64,000 bases of DNA. Origin: Flaccisagitta enflata. Lineage: Eukaryota; Chaetognatha; Sagittoidea; Aphragmophora. The stretch spans positions 27,466,001-27,530,000 of the forward strand of contig OZ231128.1 in the NCBI GenBank assembly GCA_965153355.1. Reading direction: 5' to 3'. The notes beneath the pieces were generated by a model, which was not told the origin of the DNA, did not search any database, and saw nothing but the letters and a program-made list of their open reading frames with translations. The translations under genes were made by a program, and so were the position numbers. Of the stretch, positions 23,899 through 36,422 are shown piece after piece. Position 1 is the stretch's first letter. Every line of letters starts with the position of its first letter.

Positions 23899-24289
23899 TC
23901 TCGAGGAGGGTGAGGCCGTGAGGGGGCTTTCTTAAAGAAAAGAGTAAGAATGAAAATTTCATCCTATCTCATACTATCATGTCTCCAAACCGATGTGAAT
24001 GCAGTGAACCTTTTGGCCCCATTTGCCCAGGCATGGCACTAAGGTTGTTGAATTTGATGGTTGACATGTTTGACATGTATGATCGAAGTTGTTGAGGTTT
24101 TTGTAGTTTGTAGTTTTCATTAAAAATACACTGCGTTCAAGTGTAAAAAAAAACACCTGTTCGGTCATTTTTGAAGATAGGACAGAGAGAAAGAGTTTGA
24201 TGGACATACGATAAGACCCGCATGTAATGAAGTTGTAGAAGTCAAGTAGAAGTCGAGAGGTAACGACAAAAATGATGGTGCAGCAGGTA
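23899..24289. other. no feature seen
   Basis: Possible 3' flank of the exon ending at 23,898. No ORF or repeat stands out. Confidence 0.4.
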
Positions 24290-24867
24290 ACATCTGTCCC
24301 ACAATTATTGTCAAAAGATCAACTAACTGTCAAATCTAAACAGAGATAATTACGTAAATGCAAATTTTTCCACTAGTTAGAGCTTTAGAAAATCTTCATT
24401 TTGCTCATGAATTTTGCCTAGATTGCTTCATGCTACATCGAAAAAGATAAAAAACAGTAGAAACATTCCTCATGCAAATCACCTCAAAATTACCAGGAAA
24501 ACCTTATCAACTTTAAATGTTTACTAAATCTCGGTACAGATAGATAATCAGATGCGGATTTCACATCTAAAAAGCTCATAAAACGTTTTTTGATTTGCCC
24601 ATAGATTTTGATTAAGTTTTTAAAGTGAAGGTTTTCAAAATTAAGAACAGATTAATAGAAAAATTGATACTTATGTGTTGCTAGTTTGTGGTCAAGACGT
24701 GATAAAGTTACAAAAGTGCAACCAATTTGGGGCTAAGTTTAGATATTTTTGCGGATTACACAAGAAAACACCTGACTAATATCCAATATAAAGGATTTCA
24801 ATCATTTCTCAACACCAGTAATCAAGTAGCCACAGTTGTAGCATTACCTTAATTGTGGGACAGGTGT
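24290..24867. mobile_element. TA-flanked MITE
   Basis: Ends ACATCTGTCCCACAATTA and its inverse (TAATTGTGGGACAGGTGT), with one difference. TA lies on both sides (24,288-24,289 and 24,868-24,869). 578 bp, AT-rich, no ORF; Tc1/mariner-like by target. Confidence 0.75.
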
Positions 24868-24937
24868 TAAAAAAACATTTTGAAATGGTGTCATTGTAAG
24901 CTGGTTGTTGGTGATCTTGTGATAACGACCTCTGATT

Positions 24938-25098
24938 TTTTAAGGTGCGACAACGCAGCTATATAACTGGCTGCGTCCGTTGGTCGCCGACCAATGGTCG
25001 GTCGGTCGGTTGGTCGGTCAGTCGGTTGGTTGGTCGGGTAACGCATTCGTTCGATGATCCACACGTCGCACCTTGTTGGCCTACTTGGCCCTGTTTAA
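24938..25098 (-). mobile_element. hairpin-ended element, reverse orientation
   Basis: TTTTTTAAGGTGCGACAACG, then GCTATATAACTGGC, a (GGTTGGTCGGTC)n tract and GTAACGCATTCG. It ends CCTTGTTGGCCTACTTGGCC, then CTGTTT. Short copy with a weak hairpin; the ends and microsatellite are recognisable. Confidence 0.55.
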
Positions 25099-25278
25099 CC
25101 TGTGCCGAGGCCCGAGAGCATCAAAGTACACAAACACACACGCACACAAAGCATCACGTGTACAATACTGCTAACATCTAAAGAAGCAACGAGTGAACGT
25201 TGATCAATTTAAGGTTCTTACCTGATTTTCCGCGTTTTAAAAGTGAGCGAAAAGGAAAACATAATGGGAGTAGAGGAG

Positions 25279-25407
<129 letters not shown>

Positions 25408-25409
25408 GG

Positions 25410-26139
25410 GAGCGGAATAAGAGAGGTAAAATAATTAGTTAATTTTCCTACGGCCATTAAAAGTGCGCTGATCTTTGCGTTCTAAACTTCTAATGAATTG
25501 CCAGTGGGACGGAATCACGTGGCGTGGCAGGGGCCCGAGGAGACTGAACCTGAGCGACAATGGAAAAGATAAAAAGTTTACAGCTGAATAGAACGAACAT
25601 TTCGATAATCATTGCACACGGTCCTGGTGCGATTTAAATGCCATAAGATGATGATGATTGATGATCAAAATATACCAAGAAGGTAATTGGCAACAGCGTA
25701 TAAACAGAAGATTCATTTGAAATTTGCATGGTCTTATAAATATCAAATAACTGCCATCTCATTTATTATCTCGGCGACTGTTTGACCAGTTTGTGATGTG
25801 AAAAAAAATTCCATTAAGAATATAAAAATAAGCAATGTTTCAGAAATGGTCTCGGTAATAATGCAGTGTATGAAAGCAGCACCATGAAGATGCTCATGAC
25901 CACGTTAACGAGGAACAGTAGGTGGACAAACCGATTTATGTCGACACCTTATGTTCATGAGATATCTCACATAGTAAAATGTATCATTTTAAAGAAACAT
26001 TTCAGTAGACAGAAATGGAAAAAAATCTCAGTGGGATGAAATATGATATTCAAGGAGGATTAACGGACATACGGATGAACCGACGGACGGATCGAAGGAT
26101 GGACAGACCCTCTTATATAGATGCGTTCTTGGTGGACGC
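25410..26139. other. no gene identified
   Basis: Mixed sequence without long ORFs. A GACGGACGGATCGAAGGATG piece with CCTCTTATATAGATGCG (about 26,080-26,130) is a degraded right end of the hairpin family. Confidence 0.4.
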
Positions 26140-26211
26140 AGATGACGATGGATGATGGATGATGGATGATGGATTGATGATTGATGATTGATGATGATGA
26201 TGATGATGATA

Positions 26212-26256
<45 letters not shown>
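26140..26256. repeat. (GAT)n microsatellite
   Basis: GATGAT and GATTGATGAT units, nearly pure from 26,187. Confidence 0.95.
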
Positions 26257-26261
<5 letters not shown>

Positions 26262-26717
26262 GCCCATCAGACCACATCGCCACAAATGAAGACATCGCCA
26301 CAAATGAAGACAATTGTAAGGCTCTGTCGCGTATTGCTGACTAAGTAAAAGAACTTATTAAATTACATAATTACACTTGAAATCACCTTTAAAACATTTT
26401 TACGGACGGACGAACGACCAGACAGACCGACGCGACGATGATGTTGAGCCTTGCAATGAGAGCATGAAGGACATGAACACACTAAGTTGAGACGGACAGG
26501 TTTAGGAGGAGAAGTGGGGGTGGGGGGGGGGGTAAGGGATGTGGGTGGGGGAGAGAGGCTTTATGATGAGACGAAGAGAGCTTCAGAGGCAAAGAAGCAA
26601 AATGAATTAGTGAGATAAAAGAGAGAATTGGATGATGAAGTGATGACGGAGCTGACACGATTTCTATTCTCAAAAACAAAAACGGAAAAGCGAGGAGAGG
26701 GAGATATTGGCAACTAA

Positions 26718-26973
26718 GGGCGTGTTTCTAGTGAAGAGGAAAAACGCGTTTGGTCCTTTGAAACGCGATCACAGCGTGAACACATTTTCAAGAATTTCAA
26801 CTGTCACATGAGGGAGTGAGCAAAATGAGTGAGCGAGCCCGTGAACAGAGCAAGCAAGCGAAGCAGAGCGCTGCGGAACAAGTGAGCAGAGTGAGAGGTG
26901 CGAGCGAACGAACATAGCGAGCGACCGAGTGGCTTTTTTAAAAACGCGATTGTCTGTGACTAGAAACGTCTCC
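26718..26973. mobile_element. possible hAT-type MITE
   Basis: Left end GGGCGTGTTTCTAGTGAAGA, right end (inverse) GGAGACGTTTCTAGTCACAG. Both are followed by AAACGCGTTT-like sequence. A 256-bp non-coding element. The flanking duplication is not clear, so the limits are approximate. Confidence 0.5.
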
Positions 26974-27191
26974 GAAGAGGGGATGGGAGGGGGACTAATG
27001 TGTGAATACACGTGGAAAGTAGGGAAGGAGCAAGAAGAAGTGGGAGAAGAGGGAAAAGAAAAAAAAAATCAGCAAGAAAAAAAAACATAACAAAACAAAA
27101 GAGAAGAGGGTTAAGAAAAACATGCAAAAAATGATGAACAGATGTATCGATTTACCGAATTACAAATACTCTCCGGTGAACGTAACTACAG

Positions 27192-27303
<112 letters not shown>

Positions 27304-27306
27304 AAA

Positions 27307-27527
27307 AACAAGTGACGCGGGGCCACAATATCGTTGCGGATGGGTGGGCAGGGGCAGCCAATCCCCATCCACACCCAACGCTTCATCCAACCCCCCTTCC
27401 AACACAGACACAAACACAAAGAGATTCTAAAATGCTCATTTTTCCACTTTCCTACTCAGATTACCTCGACGGACCAACGGACGGACGGACAAAGCCTCTC
27501 ATAGAGTTACGTGTCCGCAACAAAAAA
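27307..27527 (+). mobile_element. hairpin-ended element (AACAAGT subfamily)
   Basis: Begins AACAAGTGACGCGGGGCCAC, then ATATCGTTGCGGATGGGTGG, a C-rich CCCATCC part, CGACGGACCAACGGACGGAC, AAAGCCTCTCATAGAG. It ends in hairpin AGTTACGTGTCCGCAAC (one mismatch) and an A run. It lines up end to end with the reverse copy at 5,649-5,894. Confidence 0.75.
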
Positions 27528-27541
27528 AGGGATTGAAGGAA

Positions 27542-28971
27542 AACAAGGCCAAGACATAAAAAACTGAATTGACCCGACTCTTCATTAATCAACAGGACTG
27601 AATAGGGAGAAATATAAGAAATGAATAAAATGATTTAGTTGACTAGATTGACTTTTATGAATTGATGAATAAATCAGCCTAATGAGGTATTGGAGGCCGT
27701 GGAAACCCACCCAATAACAGGCCGGGACCACTTGAAAAAGTGGCGACTTTTGTAATTGAGTCAAATTAATCAACTCTATCAACCCAATCAATGAAAAAAG
27801 ACAAAACCAGACTTTAACCAGCAGACTTAAACCAGCGGACCTTAACCAGCAGACTTAAACCAGCAGACTTAAACCAGCAGCCTTAAACCAGCAGACTTAA
27901 ACCAGCAGACTTAAACCAGCAGACTTAAACCAGCAGACTTAAACCAGCAGACTTAAACCAGCAGACTTAAACCAGCAGACTTAAACCAGCAGACTTAAGC
28001 CAGCAGACTTAAACCAGCAGACTTAAACCAGCAGACCTAAACCAGCTGACCTAAACCAGCAGACTTAAACCAGCAGACTTAAACCAGCAGACTTTTACCA
28101 GCAGAAAACCAGCAGACTTTTACCAGCAGACTTAAACCAGCAGACTTAAACCAGCAGACTTAAACCAGCAGACTTAAGCCAGCAGACTTAAACCAGCAGA
28201 CTTAAACCAGCAGACCTAAACCAGCTGACCTAAACCAGCAGACTTAAACCAGCAGACCTAAACCAGCAGACTTAAACCAGCAGACTTTTACCAGCAGAAA
28301 ACCAGCAGACTTTTACCAGCAGACTTAAACCAGCAGACTTAAACCAGCAGACTTTTACCAGCAGACTTAAACCAGCAGACATAAACCAGCAGACCTTAAC
28401 CAGCAGACTTAAACCAGCAGACCTAAACCAGCAGACTTAAAAACTAGCAGACTTAAAAACCAGCCGACTTAAAAACCAGCCGACCTAAAAACCAGCCAAG
28501 TTAAAAACCAGCCAACTTAAAAACCAGCCGACTTAAAAACCAGCCAACTTAGAAACCAGCCGACTCAAAAACCAGCAGACTTAAAAACCAGCAGACTTAA
28601 AAACCAGCAGACTTAAAAACCAGCAGACTTAAAAACCAGCAGACTTAAAAACCACCAGACTTAAACCAGCAGACTTGTAATGAAATAAATGACCAAAACA
28701 TACCAAAAAACATAAATGACCACAATATACCAAAAAACACAAATGATCAAAAAACCAGAAAACCAAAAAACCAAAAACCAAAAACCAAAAAACCAAAAAA
28801 CCAAAACCCCCCCAAAAACAAGAAAAACAAAAAACCAAAAAACCAAAAGAAAAAAAAAAAAAAAAAAACCAAAAAAACAAAAAAACAAAAAATCAAAAAA
28901 CCAAAAAACCAAAAAACCAAAAACATAAATGACCAAAACATATCAAAAAAACATGTTAAATGAAAAAAAAC

Positions 28972-29005
<34 letters not shown>

Positions 29006-29783
29006 AAAAACCAAAAAACATGAATGACCAAAACTTACAAAAAAAACCATGTTGAATGACCAAAATGACTTGAAATGCCCCAAAAAGATCTAAAATGACT
29101 TAAAACTACTTTAAATGCCCAAGAACGACAAAAATGACTTAAATGGACAAAGTGACATAAATGATCAAATATGACCAAAAATGACTAAAAGCAACCTAAA
29201 ATGACTAAAAGCAACCAAAAATAACCAAAAACAACAAAACAATGACTCAATATAACTCCAGATGACCCAAAATGTACAAAAAGACACAAAAAGCTAAGCG
29301 TCTCCGACCGACGGACAGAGTGGGTCATACACGCTGTATTTTGTCTAAGAACACTGTTTATAAGAACATCAGCCTCAGATTTGGTGAAAAAATAAGAACA
29401 TCTTAAGAACATGCCCAGGCTCAGTTGTTGGCATAAATATATTCTTAAGTATGATTTTTTAAGGAAACTATGAAAAAAAAATTTATACAGAATCTTCCAA
29501 CTTAAACAATTCAATCAGTTACCTTTATCATCAATATTTCTTTTAATTTCATAACTTACAAAAACAAAATTTTGTTTGGACTGAGAGTAAGAAATGTTTA
29601 TTTCATTAAATATAAATAGCGAGCAGCTATGATAAAGAATCTTCAATGCTATAGAAATAAGAATAGGTTAAGAACGTTTGAGCCTGAAAATTGGTTTAAA
29701 ATAAGAACACTGAGCCTCACTTCAAAAACCTGTGTTCTTATAAAAAATACGGCGTGTAGAGTCGCGTGCACGCGACTAAAAAG
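27542..29783 (+). mobile_element. long composite hairpin-ended element
   Basis: Begins AACAAGGCCAAGACATAAAA. In order it carries an ACTTAAACCAGCAG minisatellite (27,810-28,676), an ACCAAAAA/poly-A tract (28,680-29,040), TGACTTAAAA-like repeats (29,050-29,280) and a short CCGACCGACGGACAGAG tract. It ends with the palindrome AGTCGCGTGCACGCGACT and AAAAAG. The module order matches the element at 47,307-50,710. A MITE interrupts it at 29,330. ORFs across it are artefacts. Confidence 0.75.
29330..29756. mobile_element. MITE nested in the composite element, TA target
   Basis: Ends CACGCTGTATTTTGTCTAAG and (inverse) CACGCCGTATTTTTTATAAG, flanked by TA. Removing it restores GGTCATAGAGTCGCG, which parallels the uninterrupted GGTTATAGAGTCGCG at 50,685. 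The insertion site is therefore visible. The interior holds several TAAGAACA motifs. Confidence 0.85.
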
Positions 29784-29943
29784 AAATGAAAGAAAAAAAT
29801 AAGACAGAGAATAAAGATGAAGTCTGGGAAGGTTAAGATGTTGTCGGTGGAGGAAAGAATTTGCGCGAGAGAACACGAAGGCGAATATTAAATGTAAACA
29901 AAAGATTTGCCGCCATAAGAAAAATAAGCGCAGCCTCAGACGG

Positions 29944-29953
29944 TTGTTGTTGT

Positions 29954-30049
<96 letters not shown>

Positions 30050-30200
30050 CGCTGTTGTTATCATTGTTGTTGTCGTTGCTGTCGTTGTTGTCATCATTGT
30101 CATCATTGTTGTCGTTTTCGTTAATTTGTCGTAAATGTCATCGTTGATATTGTAATGGTGGTCATTGTTGTTGTCTTTGTTGTTGTTGTTGACGTTTTTG
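29944..30200. repeat. (GTT)n microsatellite with GTC interruptions
   Basis: Nearly pure GTT from 29,944 to 30,050, then GTTGTC/ATCATTGTT mixture. ORFs are homopolymeric. Confidence 0.97.
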
Positions 30201-30811
30201 TCGTCTTCATCTTCCAAGGACGCGTATATATGAATAATATTAAATACAAATGCAAGGAAAAACGTGTAAAGAAAAGCAAGAATGATTGAACAGAGGTCAA
30301 GGACAACAAGGAGATGGCAAAAAGCTGTGAAAGCAGACTGACATTGAGGGGGTCGGAAGAAAGCGTGGTCGGATTCTAGAACAGACAGAAACTTAGAAAA
30401 TGCTTGCTTAAAACTGGCAAGTTAAACCGTCAGTAAATCGAACAATTGCATCGTGTGTAGCATTTACAATTTGCACGCAGATGGACACCGTTGCATAGAT
30501 GGACCGCGCTTGTATAGTTTTGTGCGCGTGTGTTAGATATTATTTGTAGCAAGTCATGGACGTAGGACGGAAAAATACCATGGGGCATAGGACGTCTACT
30601 GGCAGTTTTAAGACCGACGCTGAGGCAAGACCGACACAGAATTTACCATCTTTGAGAATTTACCATCTACCAGAATTTACCATTCACCATTTCCTATCTT
30701 CTTCAGTGAAATAGCAAGCCCAAGAGCGCAACAGTCGCGTGCCTCGTCCTATATTAACACAAATTGTCTAAAAACGAAATTAATCAAAAATCTAAAACAA
30801 GATTAAAGGGG

Positions 30812-30910
30812 GATGGACGGAGGGACGGACGGACGGATAGATGGATGGACTGACCGACGGACGGACCGACACGGCAATTTCTAGAGTCACGTGAACGCTA
30901 CTGAATAGAC
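30812..30910 (+). mobile_element. degraded hairpin-ended element, right end
   Basis: GGACGGAGGGACGGACGGAC, ACTGACCGACGGACGGACCG, then TAGAGTCACGTGAACGCTAC. The hairpin has several mismatches. Confidence 0.5.
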
Positions 30911-30933
30911 AGGTAAGAAATCGTTGTAAAAAG

Positions 30934-31246
30934 GTTTTTAAGTGCGTCCTCTATAAAAGGTCATGTCCATCTGTTGGTCGGCCTGTCTGTCTTTTGGTAA
31001 CGCTAACGTTAGAAATGTGCAAAATGGCTGATTCTAATGTATTTCTTCATTTCTATCACCTCTCATGCCTTACCACATTCATCTTCATTCATTCATTCAT
31101 TCATTCATTCATTCATTCATTCATTCATTCATTCATTCATTCATTCATTTATTCATTCATTCATTCATTCATTCAAAATGTTGATTCACAAATTCTTAAT
31201 CAAACGAGGCGCACTTATTGGCCATAACTTGGCCTTGTTATCTTTA
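30934..31246 (-). mobile_element. hairpin-family element carrying a (CATT)n tract
   Basis: Reverse copy: TTTTTAAGTGCGTCCTCTA, TGTTGGTCGGCCTGTCTGTC, GGTAACGCTAACG, then (ATTC)n (31,078-31,175), ending ATTGGCCATAACTTGGCCTT then GTTAT. The outer ends match other copies; the tetranucleotide array is internal. Confidence 0.6.
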
Positions 31247-31699
31247 TTTCACAGCCTATGTTTGTAAAAGGCACTGAAGCAAAGTATTCTCACAAAAATA
31301 ATACTATTCTATGATTCTTAAATCTTTTTTTACTTCCCTCACTTGGATTCTAAAAATGACGCCAATCTAAGACCTATGATTTAGGACATCCGGAGACGTC
31401 CCGGACGTCCCTTTCCTTACGTCCGTGCAGAGAGTGCATTTCCTTTTTTACACGCTTAGATCAGGGGATGCTTGTCTGGTGAGTCGCAGTTACAGCAAAC
31501 GCGCGCGTGTCTGGCATTGAAATCGCGCGCGTTGGTGTGTTTGTGTGTGCGTTGTTTGTGAAAGGATTAAGGACTAAGAATGGCCGTTAGAGGAGGAGAT
31601 TGATCTAAGTGAGCAACAAGACGCGCGAGCCGAGGAAATCCAAGAAAAAGAAAGTGAAAGGGGGCAAATCGAAACATTGATTACAGAGTAAACAAAAGA

Positions 31700-32405
31700 C
31701 GCCTGCCAGAGGCCGCTGCCGTGGTCGCTACCGAAACCGCTGCCGAGGTCGCGGCCGTGGCCGCTACCGTGGCTTCGCCTTCACCGGCTTCGCCTTCGCT
31801 GCCTTCGCCTTTGCCACCTTTGCCGCCTTTGTCGCCTTTGTCGCCTTTGCCGCCTTCGCCGCCTTCACCGGCGTCTACACCATCACCTTCGCCGCCGCTT
31901 TTCCCGCTGCCACCGTCTTTTCTGACGCTTTCGCTGCCGCCCTGGCCATCGCCTTCGCTGTCGCCTTTGCCGTCGCCGCCTTTGCCGCCTTTGCCGCCTT
32001 TGCCGCCTTTGCCGCCGCCGATTTTGCCGCCGCCTTTACCGTCACCTTCGCCGCCACCGTCGCCGCCGCCATCTTTTGCGCAACCTTCGCCTTTGTTGCC
32101 TTTGCCATCGCCTTTGCCGCCGCCACCTTCGCCGCCTTCGCCGAGAGCTTTTACCACCACCACCGCTTTTTCCGACACTTTCACTGCCACCTTCGCCGTC
32201 GCCTCTTCCGCCGCCTTGGCCGTCGCTATCGCCTTTCGCCGCCGCCTTCACCGACGCAAACGTGGCCTTGGCAGCAGTCGCATAACCGCTGTAACCTCCA
32301 CTTCCATAACCATCTTCGCGGCCCTCAAAGCCCCTACCGCCCCCACCGCCCCCACCGCCCCCCACCGCCCCCCACCGCCCCCCACCGCCCCCACCGCCTC
32401 CTTGT
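31700..32405. repeat. GC-rich triplet tract, coding status unclear
   Basis: CGCC/TTTGCCGCC-type triplets dominate. All three minus frames and one plus frame stay open because stops cannot arise easily. Minus readings are Gly/Lys-rich or Ala/Lys-rich (histone H1-like look); the plus reading is Pro/Ser/Leu-rich. The plus frame ends at 32,407 in a CCCCCACCGCC array. A real low-complexity protein cannot be excluded, but no flanking exon supports it. Confidence 0.5.
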
Positions 32406-32652
32406 GAGATAGTCTTTCTTACTAAGAAATTGATTTCTGTGTGATGGGGCTCACGCCCAGGGCGTCGGCCGTTGCAGCGTTGGATAGACAGACAGACGAA
32501 CGTACGGACAGACAAAATGACTTACAGAGACGTTTTACATGTACATGCTTGTATTAAACATCGATCAAAGAACATTGTGAGGTAAACATGTGTCGTGAAA
32601 TACCATTCTATAAGTAATCGACTATCTGTGATCACGCAACTGTAAACACGCG

Positions 32653-32750
32653 ATGCCGCGGTCACACCATTTCCGGAGGTCTAGACTCGTACAACGTCCA
32701 AAAACGGATATTCACTTTTTCGATGGTTCACAATTCACTGTCAAGCTACT
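32653..32750 (+). CDS. possible first coding exon, FERM N-lobe-like
   Basis: ATG at 32,653 opens 32 codons ending at a consensus donor gtaagt (32,751). The end reads PKTDIHFFDGSQFTVKLL, which resembles the opening strand-turn-strand of FERM or ubiquitin-like lobes (hydrophobic, then DG, then alternating hydrophobics). I found no second exon in the next kilobases. Resemblance only; function not claimed. Confidence 0.3.
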
Positions 32751-32759
32751 GTAAGTTCT

Positions 32760-33760
32760 TCCATCGAAAATTTCCTCTTGCGGTCCGTTGGCAAGAATAT
32801 CAAGTCACAAACAGAATGTTACATGAGTGAGATTGGCCTCGATCCAATTGATTTGAATATAAAAACTTTGTGAGAAACATAAAAAAAAGAGAACATATGA
32901 CAGCGTCTCCCCGAAGGCAACATTTGTGTTTCAAAGAGGGTCAAAATGGAAATTTTGAATGAATGGAAATGGAGACCCAAATGAACAAAAATGCTTCAGA
33001 CAGCTCAGACATAATATTCAAATGAAAAATTTGCATTTATTTAGCAAAAAGGACCAAGTTCAGCCAATGTTACTAAAAAATTTTTTTTGAAAATTTCTAC
33101 TTTTTTTAAGTTTGGTCACTGACAGGGGGCTGGTCTAAATTCTAAATTTGCATGGAAAATGAAAAAATGAAGAAACAGAGAACATAGTTCTCTTCCCAAA
33201 TCGATTACAGAGAGAACTATGTTTTTCAAAATGCAAAATTTCCCTGTGTATGGCTTTCTTAGAATTTAGACCACAGAAAATAAGAAAAAATGTTCGCAGA
33301 AATTTGCTAAAAACCATCATTTTCCTGCTTGTTTCCATGTGAATCGCACAGTTCAAATTACATTTTAGGTCAGGATATGATTAAAAGGTATACATCAAGT
33401 GTCTATAGAGACAAAATATCTACTAAAAGCATTCTGGCTTCATTATTATCCTGAAAATGATGTTAAAAGTATCGTGAAACACTTAATTTTCCTTCAAAAA
33501 TTCGCTGTCATAACAAAATGAGAGTGAAGTGAAAAGCTGTTGAAGCAGAAGAAAGAGGGGGGGGGGGTAGGAGAAGGGTGGGGGGACTGGGAAGAAGAGG
33601 GGGAAGAAGGGGGAGGGCGAGGAATGAAATTTCTAGATCCGCTCTGATGTACTGATGGTTTCTTTCAGAGTGATTGGCTGATTGCCCTCAGTTTTTCATG
33701 ACGCATCAAAGTTTAAAGAATTTCAAATCGGTCCGTTCTTTAGTTCTTTATCGTCATTGT
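32760..33760. other. AT-rich stretch without a gene
   Basis: No supported exon. A G-rich run (33,545-33,615) precedes a CCCTCAG acceptor-like site at about 33,690 that I could not place in a gene. Confidence 0.4.
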
Positions 33761-33766
33761 AAAACA

Positions 33767-33767
<1 letters not shown>

Positions 33768-33845
<78 letters not shown>

Positions 33846-34400
33846 TCGTCATCGTCATCGTCATCTTCATCATCATCATCATCATCATCATCATCGTCAT
33901 CATCATCATCATCATCATCATCAACATCATCATCAATTATTCTTATTCCACTCTTTGCATATCTTCTATGTTCTTTTCTTCTTCTTCTTCACTCTTCTTT
34001 CATCTTTCTTCCTCTCATCTCGCACTTCTTCTTCATCTTCTTCATCTTATTTCTTATTCTTATTCTTTTCTTCTTCTTCTTTTCTTCTTCTTCCTTTCGC
34101 CGATTCTTCTTATTCTTTTTCTGATTTAAACTGCTTTCCCTTTTCCACTTCCTGGTAACTTTTTCCCTTTCCCATACACTTCCTGGCGTCCGACGCGACA
34201 CAGTATCTCATTTCTGTCTGTCATTTTGTCATTCTGTCTTTCTCCTTCCTTTTTCTTTTTTTTCTTTCTTTTCTTCTTTCTCTTTTTTCTTTCTGGCTTG
34301 CTTACTTTTTTCTCTTCTTTTTCCTTTCTTCCTTTCTTTCTTCTCTTCCTTTCTTTCTTTCTTTCTCTTTCCCTTCTTTCTTTCTTTCACTTTCCCCTCC
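33768..34400. repeat. (ATC)n/(GTC)n microsatellite and CT-rich tract
   Basis: ATC and GTC triplets to 33,932, then TTCTTC and TTTC-rich sequence to about 34,400. ORFs here are repeat artefacts. Confidence 0.95.
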
Positions 34401-35166
34401 CCCTGCTCGGTACTAATCGGCGTCGGTTCTTAATGACGCATTTTGGTGACGTCCTTTTGACCCAGAAGGAGACGTTGAAAAATCAATCAAGACGCCGACG
34501 TTGACGACGACGAAAAAGACCATGATGACGTCGAAAGTGACGTTGACGACGACGATGACGAAAGCAACGATGACGATAGTGACGCTGATTATGACGACGG
34601 TTATGGAGCTTCCTGAGAGCTCTGTTGAAAAATAATGTAATGTAAGTCTCGTTAAATATTTGTTGAGTGATGAATAACATGTAATGTAATTTGTTTGTAA
34701 CAATTGGGATGAAATATTACAAAAAATTTTGATTTCAGATTTTGGGGTTGACATAAGACATAAGAGGGTTGTTTCAGGAAGAAGAGAGTTTCAGTTTTTT
34801 GCTTTTTTTGGTATATGAGGAGTATGAGAAGGTGCCCAGATGGATATGGTCTCCTTCGGCCCGCCATATTTATCAAGTGTTTTCTTGTGGTCTGCATATC
34901 TCATGTATAGACAGAAATTGGTGATTTTTTTAAATGATTCATAACTTTTGACCAGTCTTGTGATAATTTCTGAAGAGGGAATATTTCTTTAGAAATTTAA
35001 AGGATAGTTGTGATGGGTCCGGATTAAACACCAGTGAGAGCTCCAAAGGCTCTCATCCTTTTGTAAAGTAGGGTTGAGTAGTAATGTTGTCCAACTTTCA
35101 TGTACAGAAAATGTATATCATGTCGTTATCGTCGTTTTCGTTGTTGCTGTTGCTGTTGCTGTTGTT

Positions 35167-35238
<72 letters not shown>

Positions 35239-35969
35239 GCTGTTGTTGTTATCTTTTTCGCTACTGCCCATAGAATACCCAGGCAATATCAGTTGAAAAT
35301 GTTTTGTTGGCTTCCATAACCGTTTGTGGTTTCGGGGAGGGCGGTGGTTGAGCCAAAACTGGAGGTTGGAGTATAACCTGATTGACCCACCGGCCAGGAT
35401 CACGGAGTCACTAACCAAGCGTGGCTAAAAAGGAAATAACGCGACGTGAAGAGGATGACCTCTGATGGCGTGAATGAGGGATAACACCGGAAACGATGTT
35501 GGTCGATGGTGGTTGACTGGTGGGCATCCTGGAGATACGTATGGGGAGGAGGGACAACTAAGGATTCAGACTGGGCCGAAGGACCCTTATGAAGGCAGAT
35601 CGTCTACCAACAGCAGGGACTGGCTTCATTCATCATAACAACAAGATTTGCCAAGTTTCATGACCATATGATCGATTTTACTCATGGCCGCCACCCCCCC
35701 TAAAATCCCAGCATGAGGGTTGTTGTGGTAAAAATTCCAACTTTGGGTCACTTTGGCCAGAAAATTAGGCCCCTTCAAATTTAAATTTTGACCTAAAATC
35801 CATGAGATTATAAAACTAGAGCTCAAGAGCTAACTAGTGGTGCAATCCGCATGTTTTTCTCTTAATTTGTTGAGATTTGATAGCATTTCAAAGATGAAAG
35901 GGTATGAGGGTCAAATTGCAGCTTAATTTCAGTGGCAATTTTGACAATTTTGACAATTTCTACTACTTC
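34401..35969. other. no gene identified
   Basis: Short GACGAC-rich patch (34,490-34,600), AT-rich sequence, a (GTT)n array (35,155-35,250) and a small hairpin GAGAGCTCCAAAGGCTCTC near 35,035. A similar piece recurs inverted near 56,340. Confidence 0.45.
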
Positions 35970-36422
35970 ACTTGTTTAGGGTGTTCCGGGATCGCTCTCG
36001 ACGGTGGACGACAGGCTCCTGCGCGACCAGCGTCGAAATCGAACACAGAACGCCTTGGCAAAAACTAGTTCTATTAAATTATTGACATTAAAAACTCAGA
36101 ACTCAAATTCGAAATAGCTTCCCCAAGTGCCGTTCATCAATACAAACAGCATCCAACCGATGAAGGAAACAATACAAACTTAAACATGTGACGTCCATAT
36201 AAATCGCAAAAGCTGACGAGAAGCGGACAAACAAGCAAATGGACGGAGCCGAGAGCAGGCGGCTCTAAAAATGACAAGGACCATGAAGACGTCGGTCCCA
36301 ATAAGGAAAAAACGGAAACGGTGGTAAATAAGAACGCGGAGAAAACGCAAAAACAACTTAACGCATCGCGAAAAATAAACGTCAACGCAAATGTACACCC
36401 GCCGCCACAAAGTTCGAGTGGC

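Noticed and set aside
28629-29031. Phe/Trp-rich minus ORFs
   Set aside because: Products of the ACCAAAAA and poly-A tracts in the composite element.
36192-36422. Longer LINE ORF1 starting before 36,423
   Set aside because: The frame is open back to 36,192 but contains no ATG. A GTG at 36,321 is not a credible start in an animal mRNA.
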